64,000 bases of DNA, taken from Ophiocordyceps camponoti-saundersi (nom. inval.). Taxonomy: Eukaryota; Ascomycota; Sordariomycetes; Hypocreales; Ophiocordycipitaceae. The position numbers were made by a program, and so were the translations under genes. This document shows positions 34,334 to 44,342 of this stretch, piece by piece. Positions within the stretch are counted from its first letter, which is position 1; every line of letters starts with the position of its first letter. Location: positions 308,207-372,206 of the forward strand of contig PDHQ01000004.1 in the NCBI GenBank assembly GCA_003339415.1. The letters run 5' to 3'. The notes below the pieces were generated by a model that did no database searches, was not told the DNA's origin, and was given only the letters and a program-made list of their open reading frames with translations.

Positions 34334-36568
34334 ATGAGCTGGCCGTTCAAGGCTGGACGGGTCTGGAGTCGAAGATGGCTCTCCGGGCAGCGCCTGTATT
34401 GTCGGGGATACGCGTCGGAGGCCAAGCCTGGACCAAAGGAGCTTGAAGCGCGAATCGCGGCGATTCCGATTGAGCGTTATAGGAATTTTTGCATCGTGGC
34501 GCACATCGATCATGGGAAGAGCACATTGAGTGATCGGCTGCTGGAGCTGACGCAAACGATCTCGAAGAGCGATGCGAACAAGCAGATTCTTGTGCGTCGA
34601 TAACTCGATAGAGACTCTTGTCGAGACAGGACAGCTGATGAATCTACCCATCTCAGGATAAACTCGACGTGGAGCGAGAGCGCGGCATCACGGTCAAGGC
34701 GCAGACTTGCACCATGATCTTTGCCCTAAATGGCGTCGACTACCTGCTTCACCTCGTCGATACGCCGGGCCACGTTGACTTTCGAGCCGAAGTGACGCGG
34801 TCGTATGCCAGCTGCGGCGGCGCGCTTCTGCTTATCGACGCCACGCAGGGCATCCAGGCGCAGACGGTGTCCAACTTTCACTTGGCCTTTGCGCAAGACC
34901 TTGCGCTGGTGCCGGTAATCAACAAGATTGACATGGCGTCGGCCGACGTGCCGCGCGTGCTGGAGCAGATGGAGACGACGTTGGAACTGTCGCGCAAAGA
35001 CGCTCTACTGGTGAGCGCAAAGACGGGTCGCGGCGTGCCAGACCTGCTGCCGGCCGTGGTGGAGCGGATTCCGCACCCCGTGGGCGACGCCAAGAAGCCG
35101 CTGAAGGTGTTGCTGGTCGACTCGTGGTACGACAACTTTCGCGGCGTCGTCCTCCTGGTACGAGTCTTTGACGGCTGCGTCCGTGCCGGCGACTCTGTCA
35201 TCTCCCTCGGCACTGGCGCCCGTTACACCGTCGGACAGGTCGGCATCCAATACCCGAACGCGACTCCGCAAGCCGTCCTGCGCGCCGGCCAGGTCGGCTA
35301 CATGTTCTTCAGCCCGGGCATGAAACGTATCCAGGACGCCAAGCTGGGCGATACACTGACTACTGTCGCGAATCAGGCGCTCGTCGAGCCCTGTCCCGGC
35401 TTCGAGGAGCCCAAACCCATGGTCTTTGCCGCAGCCTTCCCAACCGACCAGAACGACTACGAGAAGCTTGCCGACAGTATGAGCCAGCTCGTTCTGAATG
35501 ATCGGAGCGTCACATTACAACCAGAGTATTCCGAGGCGTTGGGCGCCGGCTGGCGATTGGGTTTCCTCGGTAGCTTGCACTGCTCCGTTTTCCAAGATAG
35601 ACTGAAGCAGGAGCATGGTCGTAATATCATCATCACCGAACCGACCGTTCCGACCAAGATTCTCTGGCCTGACGGGACTGAGGAGGTGGTGCAGAATCCA
35701 GTGCACTTTCCAGACGCCACAGACAATCGCATCCGCAGCGCAACTTTGTTCGAGCCGTAAGTCAGCTTCTCAGAAGGGGTGAGCTCTTTGCAAAACCTCG
35801 TCTAGTTTTTTCGAATAAGACCAAAGCTGTCTGACAAGAGGAACTCCGTTGATGATGGATTTGGTATTCAAGCTACGTTCACGCGACCATCACCGTACCG
35901 CAGGAATACGTCGGTCGCGCCATCGAAATATGCGAGGTCAATCGAGGAGAGCAAAAAAGCCTAGAGTTTTTCGACGCGGAGCAGGTCATCTTAGTCTACG
36001 ACATTCCAGCTGCGCAGCTGGTCGAGGACCTATTTGATAAGCTCAAGAGTGCGAGGTGAGACGTGGCAATTCGTGGGGAAGACATTCGGGCTGATGATGA
36101 GCAGTAAGGGCTACGCAACCTTGGACTACGAGGATGCAGGCTGGCGAGAAAGCAAACTCGCCAAGCTTCAGCTGCTCGTTAACAAGGAACCCGTCGATGC
36201 CATCTGTCGAATAGTGCACATGTCACAGGCGGACCGTATAGGTCGGAACTGGGTGACCAAGTTTAAAGATCATGTTGACCGGCAGATGTTTGGTATGTCC
36301 TTCTGCGTTGTCTTTCTTCAGAAGCATAGGCTGATGATTCTTACCTCGACGAAAAGAGGTCATCATTCAGGCCGTCATCGGCAAAAAGGTGCTGGCGAGA
36401 GAGACGATCAAACCGTTTCGCAAGGACGTGCTGGCAAAGTTGCATGCCAGCGATATTACGCGGCGCCAGAAGTTGCTCACTAAACAGAAGGAGGGTAGGA
36501 AGAGGCTTAGAGCCGTGGGAAATGTCGTTATTCGTCAAGAAGCCTTCCAGGGCTTCCTGTCGAAGTGA
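34334..36568 (+). CDS. GUF1: Mitochondrial translation factor GUF1 (LepA/EF4 GTPase)
   Basis: A ribosome-dependent GTPase that supports accurate mitochondrial protein synthesis under stress. Five exons (34334-34591, 34657-35756, 35873-36055, 36105-36292, 36357-36568) give 646 residues. The first 35 residues are Arg-rich and lack acids, fitting a mitochondrial presequence. GTPase motifs: G1 AHIDHGKST, the switch region [16 protein letters not shown] formed across intron 1, G3 DTPGHVDF, G4 NKID and G5 SAKTGRG. Domain II, the [16 protein letters not shown] elbow and the LepA C-terminal domain ([62 protein letters not shown] at 36400-36480) follow. The LepA-specific C-terminal domain excludes EF-G. 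The intron 4 acceptor is AAAAG. Length is normal for the family. Confidence 0.96.
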
Positions 36569-36831
36569 TGTTGGCGTCTCCGTAATGGCCTCAGGCAGGC
36601 CGGAAGCGAAGCAAGGGCCTGTGCGGTTGGGGGAATGAGTTCAAGGGGCAAGACGGACATGATCTGATTCCTCGTTAGCAGCAAAGAGAAGTTCAGATAG
36701 ATACCTAGTTGAAGCCAAGGGGCATGACTTCGCATGAGGTCGACGGAAACCGATGCACGTGACTGGCAGTCTTGGTGAGATGTACGCGTTTCGACGCTTC
36801 CGAAGGCCATGGCCACACACGACTAACCGCC

Positions 36832-38108
36832 ATGTGTGGCCGATACGCGCTTGCACTGGTAAGTTTGTGCAGAGACAAATTCCCCTCTATGACTTGCGCT
36901 CACGGGTCGTGAACAAAAAAGCGAGCCTCGCAGGTGCGTCAGATGCTGCAAGACGACGCCATGCCGGTGGACGGAGCGCCCGATGACGATGACGACGACG
37001 CAGGCCGCCAGTCATACAACTTTGCCCCAGGCTATCACGGCATCGTATATCGCGCCGTCACGCCCGATTGGGGCGCCGGTCCGCCACCGCGCCGCGACGA
37101 TGACGACGCCCAGCCGGAGAGCGGAGGAGGACGAGAAAGAGGGCAGACACGATATCAGCTGCAGGCAATGAAGTGGGGGCTCATCCCTTTCTGGACCAAG
37201 CGTAACCCGGACTATACGACGATGCTTAAGACTATCAACTGCAGGGACGACTCGCTTGCCGCGGCGGGGGGGATGTGGGCGGCTATCAAGGGTCGGAAGC
37301 GCGGTCTCGTCGTCGCTCAGGGCTTCTACGAGTGGCTTAAGACGGGGCCAAGAGATAAGATGCCTCATTTTGTGAGGAGACGCGATGGGAAGCTCATGTG
37401 CTTTGCCGGGCTGTGGGACTGCGTCCAATACCATGGTGAGTCTTTTTGAGCAGTAATGCTGCGAGCATTCACGTGTTTGGTGAGATGAGAATTTGCTCAT
37501 TCCGAGGATTGCCTCTAGGATCGAACGAAAAGACGTACTCGTACACCATCATCACCACCGACTCTAACCCTCAGCTTCGGTTCTTGCATGATCGCATGCC
37601 TGTCATCCTCGATCCCGGCAGCGAAGAGGTCAGGACATGGCTCGATCCGGCTCGGCACGAATGGTCTCGCGAGTTGCAGTCGTTGCTGCGGCCCTTTGAC
37701 GGCGACCTGGACGTGTATCCCGTCAGCAAGGAGGTTGGCAAGGTGGGCAACGACTCGCCCTCCTTCATCATCCCTATCGATAGCAAGGAGAACAAGTCGA
37801 ACATTGCGAATTTCTTCCGCGGCTCGAGCCAGTCTCAGGGGGATAAGAAGAAGCGTAAGGCGGAGACGGAGACGGAGGAGGATGCGGAACCGCCGGTGAA
37901 GAAATCGGTGGCGGAGGTTGAGAAGCCGGAACCGGAGTCTGGACTTGCTCCGGCGGAAACGGAAAGGACGGCTTCGGGTTTGAAGATGGGGGTTGAGAAG
38001 AAGGTGGTGAAGAGGAGGGATCCGACAAGGAATCAGGGGAGGAGTCCGGTTAAGATGAGGGACTCGGGGTCGAGGAAGATTACTAGCTTTTTCGGTCATG
38101 GCTCCTGA
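36832..38108 (+). CDS. SRAP/HMCES-family abasic-site processing protein
   Basis: The homolog of human HMCES and bacterial YedK: it forms a thiazolidine crosslink to abasic sites in single-stranded DNA through Cys 2 and self-releases later. Exons 36832-36858, 36934-37435 and 37519-38108 give 372 residues. The first exon encodes only MCGRYALAL, which holds the catalytic Cys exposed after Met removal. Other conserved elements are NFAPGYHG, MKWGLIPFW, INCRDDS, GFYEW with the catalytic Glu, and LHDRMPVIL with the catalytic His. The C-terminal 110 residues are charged and low in complexity and carry two PIP-like IxxFF motifs, NIANFF and KITSFF, the latter at the extreme C-terminus. That suggests sliding-clamp recruitment. 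The gene lies 263 bp downstream of GUF1 on the same strand. Confidence 0.93.
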
Positions 38109-38803
38109 GGTTGTTGAGATGAGATGACGGCCTTTGTTCTTTATACATTGCACAGATGGTTATGGAGGATAGTTGTGTTACTTGCGGGGATAGCTCAAGC
38201 GTTTCTCACCGATATAAAGGCTTGTTTGGAATATACCTCCTCCATAGATACACACATAAACACTACATACCTAGGTATCTACCTGGGTGGACCGGCGAGT
38301 AGGCAAATAGGAGACAAGGGCATGAGACTTTTGGTACTGCAGTATATGGTTGTATATAGGAGATGCGTCTCCCATAAGGGAAAGGTAAATGGAAAGGGGG
38401 TCTTCACTTATGCCCGTCTCGATTCCCAACGGGGTTTATTACGCAGAAGCTATGCCATTCCATCGGTAGGTAGCCAGCTAATACTACTTCGCAACGCCTT
38501 CATCACTTCGCGGCTACGCTATTACTCGCAACTGCTTTGGTGGGTTGATCAGGTAACAGGATGTCCAGGGCCTGAAATGGCTGCTGGAACTTCTGCAGTA
38601 CAAAATGAGAAGGGGGGACAGAAAATGCCTCAGAGAAAGGCCAAAGACCCTCGTAGAAAAGGAAAAGCTGGTCGTATATGACCTTTTGCTCAAAAGAAAG
38701 AGAAAGTCGGTTAGAGATACTGAAGCAGCATCGTCCGTTGAGCAATGAATGACGTGTGAAAGGCAGCAAAGCAACTCACGTCGAAACCGTTGAAGCCGTC
38801 GAA
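38109..38803. other. Intergenic between SRAP gene and small secreted protein
   Basis: A convergent 695-bp spacer. A 185-codon plus-strand frame at 38124-38681 begins 16 bases after the upstream stop codon and looks like chance. No other feature was seen. Confidence 0.5.
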
Positions 38804-39187
38804 TCAATACAGCCGCATATTCCTCCTCAAGAAGTAACACTTATCGCATATGACGCCGTAATCCTCGGGACGGATGTAATAGTCGTCTCCCACGATCGGT
38901 CTGCTCCTACCAAACTCCCAAGTGAAATGTGCACATACGGGATGCCTCCCCAGGCCTCTCATCTCGACCCTGGAGAAGACAAAGGGCTCGTTGCCGGCGA
39001 GGACGCCACCTGGTTGGCAGGCTCGCTTCAGAGACCGGCCTTGGGTCTTGAAGACGTAGTAGAGCTCGGCTAGGCAGGAGTTTCGCGGTAGTAGGTCCCG
39101 GCATCTTTTGTAGTCGTCGTCATCTTTGTAGGCGAGTGTTGGGGTGGTGAGGAGTAGAGAGACGAGGAGCGTTAGGAGAAACTTCAT
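38804..39187 (-). CDS. Small secreted cysteine-containing protein
   Basis: An intronless 127-residue protein with a classic signal peptide: MKF, then a Leu/Thr-rich hydrophobic core ending TPTLA, with predicted cleavage before YKDDDDYK. The mature part is about 108 residues with six cysteines (RCRDLL, NSCLA, RACQP, PVCAHF and ICDKC), an even number that suggests three disulfides. No family was recognised. Size, secretion and cysteine content fit a candidate effector or other apoplastic protein. The start codon is fixed by the signal peptide. It is flanked by 0.7 kb and 2.6 kb of non-coding DNA. It could instead be a lineage-specific orphan. Confidence 0.7.
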   Translation of the reverse strand: MKFLLTLLVSLLLTTPTLAYKDDDDYKRCRDLLPRNSCLAELYYVFKTQGRSLKRACQPGGVLAGNEPFVFSRVEMRGLGRHPVCAHFTWEFGRSRPIVGDDYYIRPEDYGVICDKCYFLRRNMRLY

Positions 39188-41820
39188 GGTTGGGGGGAAA
39201 AAAGAAGGAGATCTGTCTTTTGGCTGTGTATTGGCTATATGTAGGTAGGTAGGTAGGTATGCGTCAACTCTGTCTAAGAGTGAGTGGATTATAGCAAAGG
39301 GTCTTCAGAAGGCAGCTTTCTTGTTGTTCTTTAGGTGTGCAACAGTGTTGTAAGTTTCTGCTTTATCAGAGTTTAAACCTTTGTGGCAGGAAACCAAGAG
39401 TTTCTACCAAGGCGAAATGAGAGAAGTTGAGTTGTGTCTTGGGAATAGAAAGAACTACATACAGCCATGCCTAGGTTCTATGTTCTTATACATGTATCTG
39501 GATTGTGTTTTCTCGGAACTAGAGCTACAAGGCGTTTCCGTTCAGAAGATCGGAAATATTCGATGTGAAGCAGTTCCGCTGAAGAAGAAGAAGAAAATAA
39601 TGCCCTTCTGATAGTCGATGAATGATTCCTTGTCAACGTCGACTACCTTTGTCGAATTCATACCATCTCACCTCCATGGACAGCATCGTAAGCTGAGTTG
39701 CCAGAAACTATGAGAAGACTAGAATGAATAGCTGTGTTTCTAGAACGGCCCAATGTCAGAGTTATGGATACTATCGCATAAGCTTCAGCAAGTTAATTTG
39801 CGGAGAATTGCCACAAGGAGAGACGCTTCGTTTATTGTCATACCTATGTAGGTAGCTGGTCATCCTCTGCACCCCGATTGCGTCACAATAAACGTCAGCA
39901 AGGGCCGTACTCATATATACATGTTGTTAGACCTTCATCCTTTCCAGCTGCCTTTGTGAGGACAAGGAGGGCGGAACCAGATAGGTTAGTTACCCAGCAA
40001 GGATGACAACATGATGCAGTCCATATGTTCAACCACCCTGGCTGCGGACATGTTTCCGAAGGAGTCGAGTTGTGGTCTTTTTTTTTGCGGACCAGCCGCG
40101 CGGAAGTCCGGCATTGATGATATGTATGTACGCGGCTCCCTCTCTTTCTTCTCAAGAGGTCTTTTATCTCCTCTTCTTTGCTGTGATGCTGCAGACTGAA
40201 AAGAAGAAGTGAATGGGTAAATGACTGTTATTTTGTTCCCCTTCCTTGACACAACTGACCAGCATTTCTACGCCCATTCAACTATGAAACTCGCAAACAG
40301 TACAGGCAGGGACCTTTCTTTTTTGTGTCTGTCTCAGATCGGGCAACTCGATGATTAGCGGATTTTCATGTCTGCCAGTTTCTGGTTAGAGGCATCAAGT
40401 CCGACAAAAAAAGCTTCTTCACAGCATGGCTGGACTTTGGCGCTTTACCTTGTATCTTGGCCAAGGAAAATAAGAAATGAGACTCGATTCGATCTTGTGG
40501 GAGAAGGACCGGCATCGTGTTGGCATCTGGCCACGGTAAGCTTGCACCGCCCTCGGATGTCGCTTGTGCAATGACAGCATCGTCATCTTCTGGATTCCCT
40601 ACATGGACAGTTCATCTTGTTCTACACGCTTTCTTCTCCGGACTTGTACACTCATCCTCGACGAGATGAACAGACCCGGAACTGTTCGAAGCTGCTTCTC
40701 TGCGGTTGACCAAGACCTTCGTCCAGATGAAGATGACAACGCAAAGGGGCATAAACCGGCGACCTGCCGATACGAACTGCCATGTATGTCACCTTTACCG
40801 ATACTCTCTGCATGAAACTCGAGCCCTACCCACGCATGGGTACTCCAAAGGAACAAGTCCTAGTTCACGTGTCGTAGTAGCACTGCACAAGAAACATGCA
40901 TACGTACATGACTACAGATATTACTCTAGAGATATTACTCTAGCCTTAATAATTCCCCCTTCTTCTCTGCTTCGTAATCCTATCAGCTTACTACCTACTC
41001 TTCGATAATCATCGTCCGTTTCCACCGTACAGTCTGCCCACGTAAGGGGCTCGGTATTAATCTTCAGATGCAATGCGGGTGATATCATATATTGGTGGAG
41101 TTAAACGCCAAAGGCCGTAATAGTCAGACCATGTGTAAGAATGTGCGCCCACTTTCGAATGACTGTCGTCTCTTGCATTCGGCATTCTTCATGCATAGTA
41201 CTGGTGAGCCTAACATGTAACATGTCCTCCGTGTTGCTTTGCCCTCTCAGCTGGATCAGATGCATGAGAGCTCAAGGCTATTCCATGAGTTATGACTGAA
41301 GCCTCCGAGTCTCTGCCAGGGACACTTCTCACACGTCTGCATAGCTCCATCCCGGTTGTAAACTTCTCTCGCCTTCAAAGCAAAAATCTCAACCTGTCTC
41401 CGTATCCTGCTTGGCGGCGGGGGCTATTAACCGAGACGAGCTTCGCCTATGTCCTCCACACATGCCTTTGCATCGAAGCCGTGGGGAATGGTTCTGTGCA
41501 TGATGCTTCTCTTTCAACCATCGGCCAGCATCGTCTTGCTGCTGTCATCAACAGCGGACGCCTTCGGCTCCATCCCAGTCAATATTGCATCTGATAAGGA
41601 AGAGAGGCAAAGGTTCCTGGTTTTGACGGCGTTCAGGAGGCTGGTTTATATCATGTTTTATTCTCATGATGCACGGCCACGGCCCGAGATGCAATAATAG
41701 ACGCGCGCTACTACTACCCTCACGAAGGGGGAAACATTAGCAAGAGTGAAGATAGACACTCTCCTTAAAAGGTCCAATATGGCCATATGATGAGAGACGA
41801 CAGATTGCCGTTCCTTAGCC
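39188..41820. other. Gene-poor 2.6-kb stretch
   Basis: The largest interval without a supportable gene. A GTAG-type tetranucleotide run lies at about 39242-39260. Short frames, such as 41292-41594 and 41449-41697, have no codon pattern or domain that I would trust. No transposon remnants, tRNA or terminal repeats were noticed. Confidence 0.5.
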
Positions 41821-43734
41821 ATGAGTTGGAACCTGAGGTGCTTCTCTTTGATCTTTGCCGCTGTGTCGGTCTCATGCCTTAACCAGGCGTGTCAACACGA
41901 CGAGTCCTTTACCCCAGATGTGGTGCTCAACGTCACCAGACAGATAATCAACATCGGCGGCCTTCAACGATATTCGACTCTCGTCAATGGATCCTTACCC
42001 GGACCGACAATCCGTATCCCGGAGGAAAAGGTGGTATGGATCCGGGTGTATAACGAAATGACGGACGATAACCTGACAATGGTCAGTCGACACGCCTCCT
42101 ATCCCTATCTATCCCTCTCTGCTTCTCTACTGACTGTCTCAACTCAGCACTGGCACGGGCTCGCCCAGGCGGCATACCCCTTTTCCGATGGAACGCCCAT
42201 GGCCAGCCAGTGGCCCATCCCCCCAAACCACTTCTTCGACTACGAGCTCAAGACAGCTCGCGGTACGGCCGGCACCTATTACTATCACTCACATGTGGGC
42301 TTCCAGGCTAGCTCAGCAACTGGAGCTCTGATAGTGGATGATCCTAGGCAGGCGCCTTACCCGTATGACGAGGAGCGTCTCATCTTTCTCCAGGAGTTCT
42401 GGCCAGATACAGACTACGAAGTCCTCCGAGGTCTAACTGCGACGCCGCGGCACTGGCCCGGTGAGCCCCTCGGATGGCTCGTCAACGGCAAGACGGCACG
42501 TAGCGGTAGCGGCGAGCTGAGCGTGACAGAGATCGAACCGGGCAAGACATATCGCTTTCGCTTTGTGGCGGCAACGGCGTTATCGATGGCGCTCCTCGGC
42601 TTCGAACATCATCGCCAGCTCTATGTGATCCAGGCCGATGCTGGCTACACCAAGGAGCATGGCGTGAGCTGGATGCAGCTGGGCTCGGGTCAGCGCTATG
42701 ATGTTCTCCTTCATGCCAAGACTTGCGAAGAGCTCCGCAGTCTGGGCGGCAAGATGGACTTTTACATGCAGCTCGAGAGTCGGGAACGGATCGAGGTTGT
42801 CACCAGTTACGCCATATTGCGCTACAGGGACACTTGCGGCTTCGCTCCAATCAACAGGGCAGCAGGACGACTACCTGTAGGAAAGGCGCCTACGACACGG
42901 CCGATGAAGCTTCCGCCGACCATCAACGGCTATCTCGATTACGCGCTGGAGCCCCTGAATGCGGAAGATGAGAAATTCCCGACGGCAGCGGAGGTGACGC
43001 GACGCGTGGTCTTGCACATGCAGCAGTTCCGGAATCGGTGGATCCTATGGCTTGTCAATAAGGAGTCGTGGACTGAGTCCGGCGTCGGACCTTTGCCGTC
43101 ACGGCCACGGCCGGAGGAGCCGTACCTGGTGTCTCTATATCAGAACAAATCGGCTCACTTGCCGGACTACAAGGAAGCAGTAGCACGGGGCGGACTATGT
43201 CCGAAAACTGGAACCTATCCGGCCCGAATCGGCGAGGTACTGGAGGTGGTCCTGCAACAGCTCGGAGCGCGGACGCTAAACGGCTCTGAAGACCTCGGAA
43301 ATGTGTCCGCGGCGGACGCACACCCCTGGCACGCACACGGGCCGCACTTCTGGGACGCCGGCGGCGGACCGGGAGCTTGGAACGCGACCGAGGCCGAACG
43401 CCGACTGGCGGGCACGAGGCCGGTCCGGCGAGACACCACGCTCCTCTACCGCTACGGGGCGGAGACGGTGCCGGCGGGCTCACCGGCGGGATGGCGGCTA
43501 TGGCGCATGCGTATCTCGCAGCCGGGCGTGTGGATGGTGCACTGCCATACGCTGCAGCACATGATGCAGGGCATGCAGACCGTCTGGGTCCACGGTGACG
43601 CCGAGGATCTGCTCGGACGTGTGGGCCGGCCCGAGGTCGATGGGTATCTGGAATACGGGGGGGACGCCTACGGCAACAGCAGCCACGCGCCGAGTGTCGT
43701 GCATTTCGAGCAAGAGGCTTGCCGGTCAAATTGA
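41821..43734 (+). CDS. Secreted multicopper oxidase, fungal ascorbate-oxidase-like
   Basis: Oxidises a phenolic, ascorbate-like or metal substrate while reducing oxygen to water. Exons 41821-42081 and 42148-43734 give 615 residues; the 66-nt intron (GTCAGT..CTCAG) lies immediately before HWHG and its length is divisible by three, so an unspliced frame is also open. A signal peptide covers about residues 1-20. All four copper loops are present: HWHGLAQ, YYYHSHVG, HPWHAHGPHFW and VHCHTLQHMMQGM. The Met at the axial position ten residues after the type-1 Cys is a feature of low-potential enzymes such as ascorbate oxidase. The wide spacing and the HAHGPHFW loop match the fungal ascorbate-oxidase branch rather than true laccases. 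Several NxT/NxS sites suggest glycosylation. The actual substrate is unknown. Confidence 0.92.
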   Translation: MSWNLRCFSLIFAAVSVSCLNQACQHDESFTPDVVLNVTRQIINIGGLQRYSTLVNGSLPGPTIRIPEEKVVWIRVYNEMTDDNLTMVSRHASYPYLSLSASLLTVSTQHWHGLAQAAYPFSDGTPMASQWPIPPNHFFDYELKTARGTAGTYYYHSHVGFQASSATGALIVDDPRQAPYPYDEERLIFLQEFWPDTDYEVLRGLTATPRHWPGEPLGWLVNGKTARSGSGELSVTEIEPGKTYRFRFVAATALSMALLGFEHHRQLYVIQADAGYTKEHGVSWMQLGSGQRYDVLLHAKTCEELRSLGGKMDFYMQLESRERIEVVTSYAILRYRDTCGFAPINRAAGRLPVGKAPTTRPMKLPPTINGYLDYALEPLNAEDEKFPTAAEVTRRVVLHMQQFRNRWILWLVNKESWTESGVGPLPSRPRPEEPYLVSLYQNKSAHLPDYKEAVARGGLCPKTGTYPARIGEVLEVVLQQLGARTLNGSEDLGNVSAADAHPWHAHGPHFWDAGGGPGAWNATEAERRLAGTRPVRRDTTLLYRYGAETVPAGSPAGWRLWRMRISQPGVWMVHCHTLQHMMQGMQTVWVHGDAEDLLGRVGRPEVDGYLEYGGDAYGNSSHAPSVVHFEQEACRSN

Positions 43735-44342
43735 TCTTCTTCGTCTTACATGACGTATTTATGCAGGTATAATATTTGTTTCATGACACATTTCTTCTCT
43801 GGTTCTGTGCTGGGTTCCGAGAGCGCCGAATCACCTCCTCCGCTTCTGGGGACAACTCGGCTCTCTGCCGTGGCAATAACGTCATGTCAAGTTGACCATA
43901 TTAACCCCCCGTTTTGAATGACCCCTTGCCAGCTAATCGTATGATGTTAAGGCTCTGGCTACCAAAGGCATTTGCTAAGGTTGGATTTCGGCTCGCAGCA
44001 GACAACATCTGTTAGAGCCCATGGAGAAAGCCCCAGCTATCCGTAGTGCTAGGGTTGGGGTTAGGGTCACAAATCAGAGCGAAGAAAGCGGGGCGATATT
44101 CACATGACGTGATTGGCCAGTCCATATGGTTAGCTTGATATAGCACACCCTTGCGCCCCGCGCCTTCTCCCCCCGACCCCTCTCGTGCCCCACCATGAGT
44201 CCAAAATATTTCACCAGCAAAACGACGTCGTGCATCATCGTGAACCGGTCGTCAAGCCCCCTCTCCTCCGGCCTCGTCTGCCGCCTATCATGATACTCGC
44301 TGTTCCTGGCAATCTGCGGCGGCTGCGTTCTTCCCTCGCGTG
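43735..44342. promoter_or_regulatory. MCO to RPC160 intergenic with telomere-like motif
   Basis: A 608-bp tandem spacer expected to hold the RPC160 promoter. A telomere-like motif lies at 44050-44067, about 280 bp upstream of the RPC160 start. No other signal was identified. Confidence 0.5.
44050..44067. promoter_or_regulatory. Telobox-like TTAGGG motif
   Basis: TAGGGTTGGGGTTAGGGT contains two TAGGGT units; its complement includes ACCCTAA, the core recognised by Tbf1/Taz1-type TTAGGG-binding factors in yeasts. It lies upstream of the RNA polymerase III subunit gene. A regulatory role is inference. Confidence 0.35.

Noticed and set aside
38124..38681. Plus-strand open frame of 185 codons after the SRAP gene
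   Set aside because: Starts 16 bases after a stop codon, lies where a 3' UTR is expected, and has no recognisable pattern.
41292..41697. Overlapping small frames upstream of the multicopper oxidase, one with a hydrophobic start
   Set aside because: Too short, mutually overlapping and without a convincing signal peptide or conserved pattern.
41821..43734. True laccase identity for the multicopper oxidase
   Set aside because: The third copper loop and axial Met fit the fungal ascorbate-oxidase branch better; the substrate cannot be read from the sequence.
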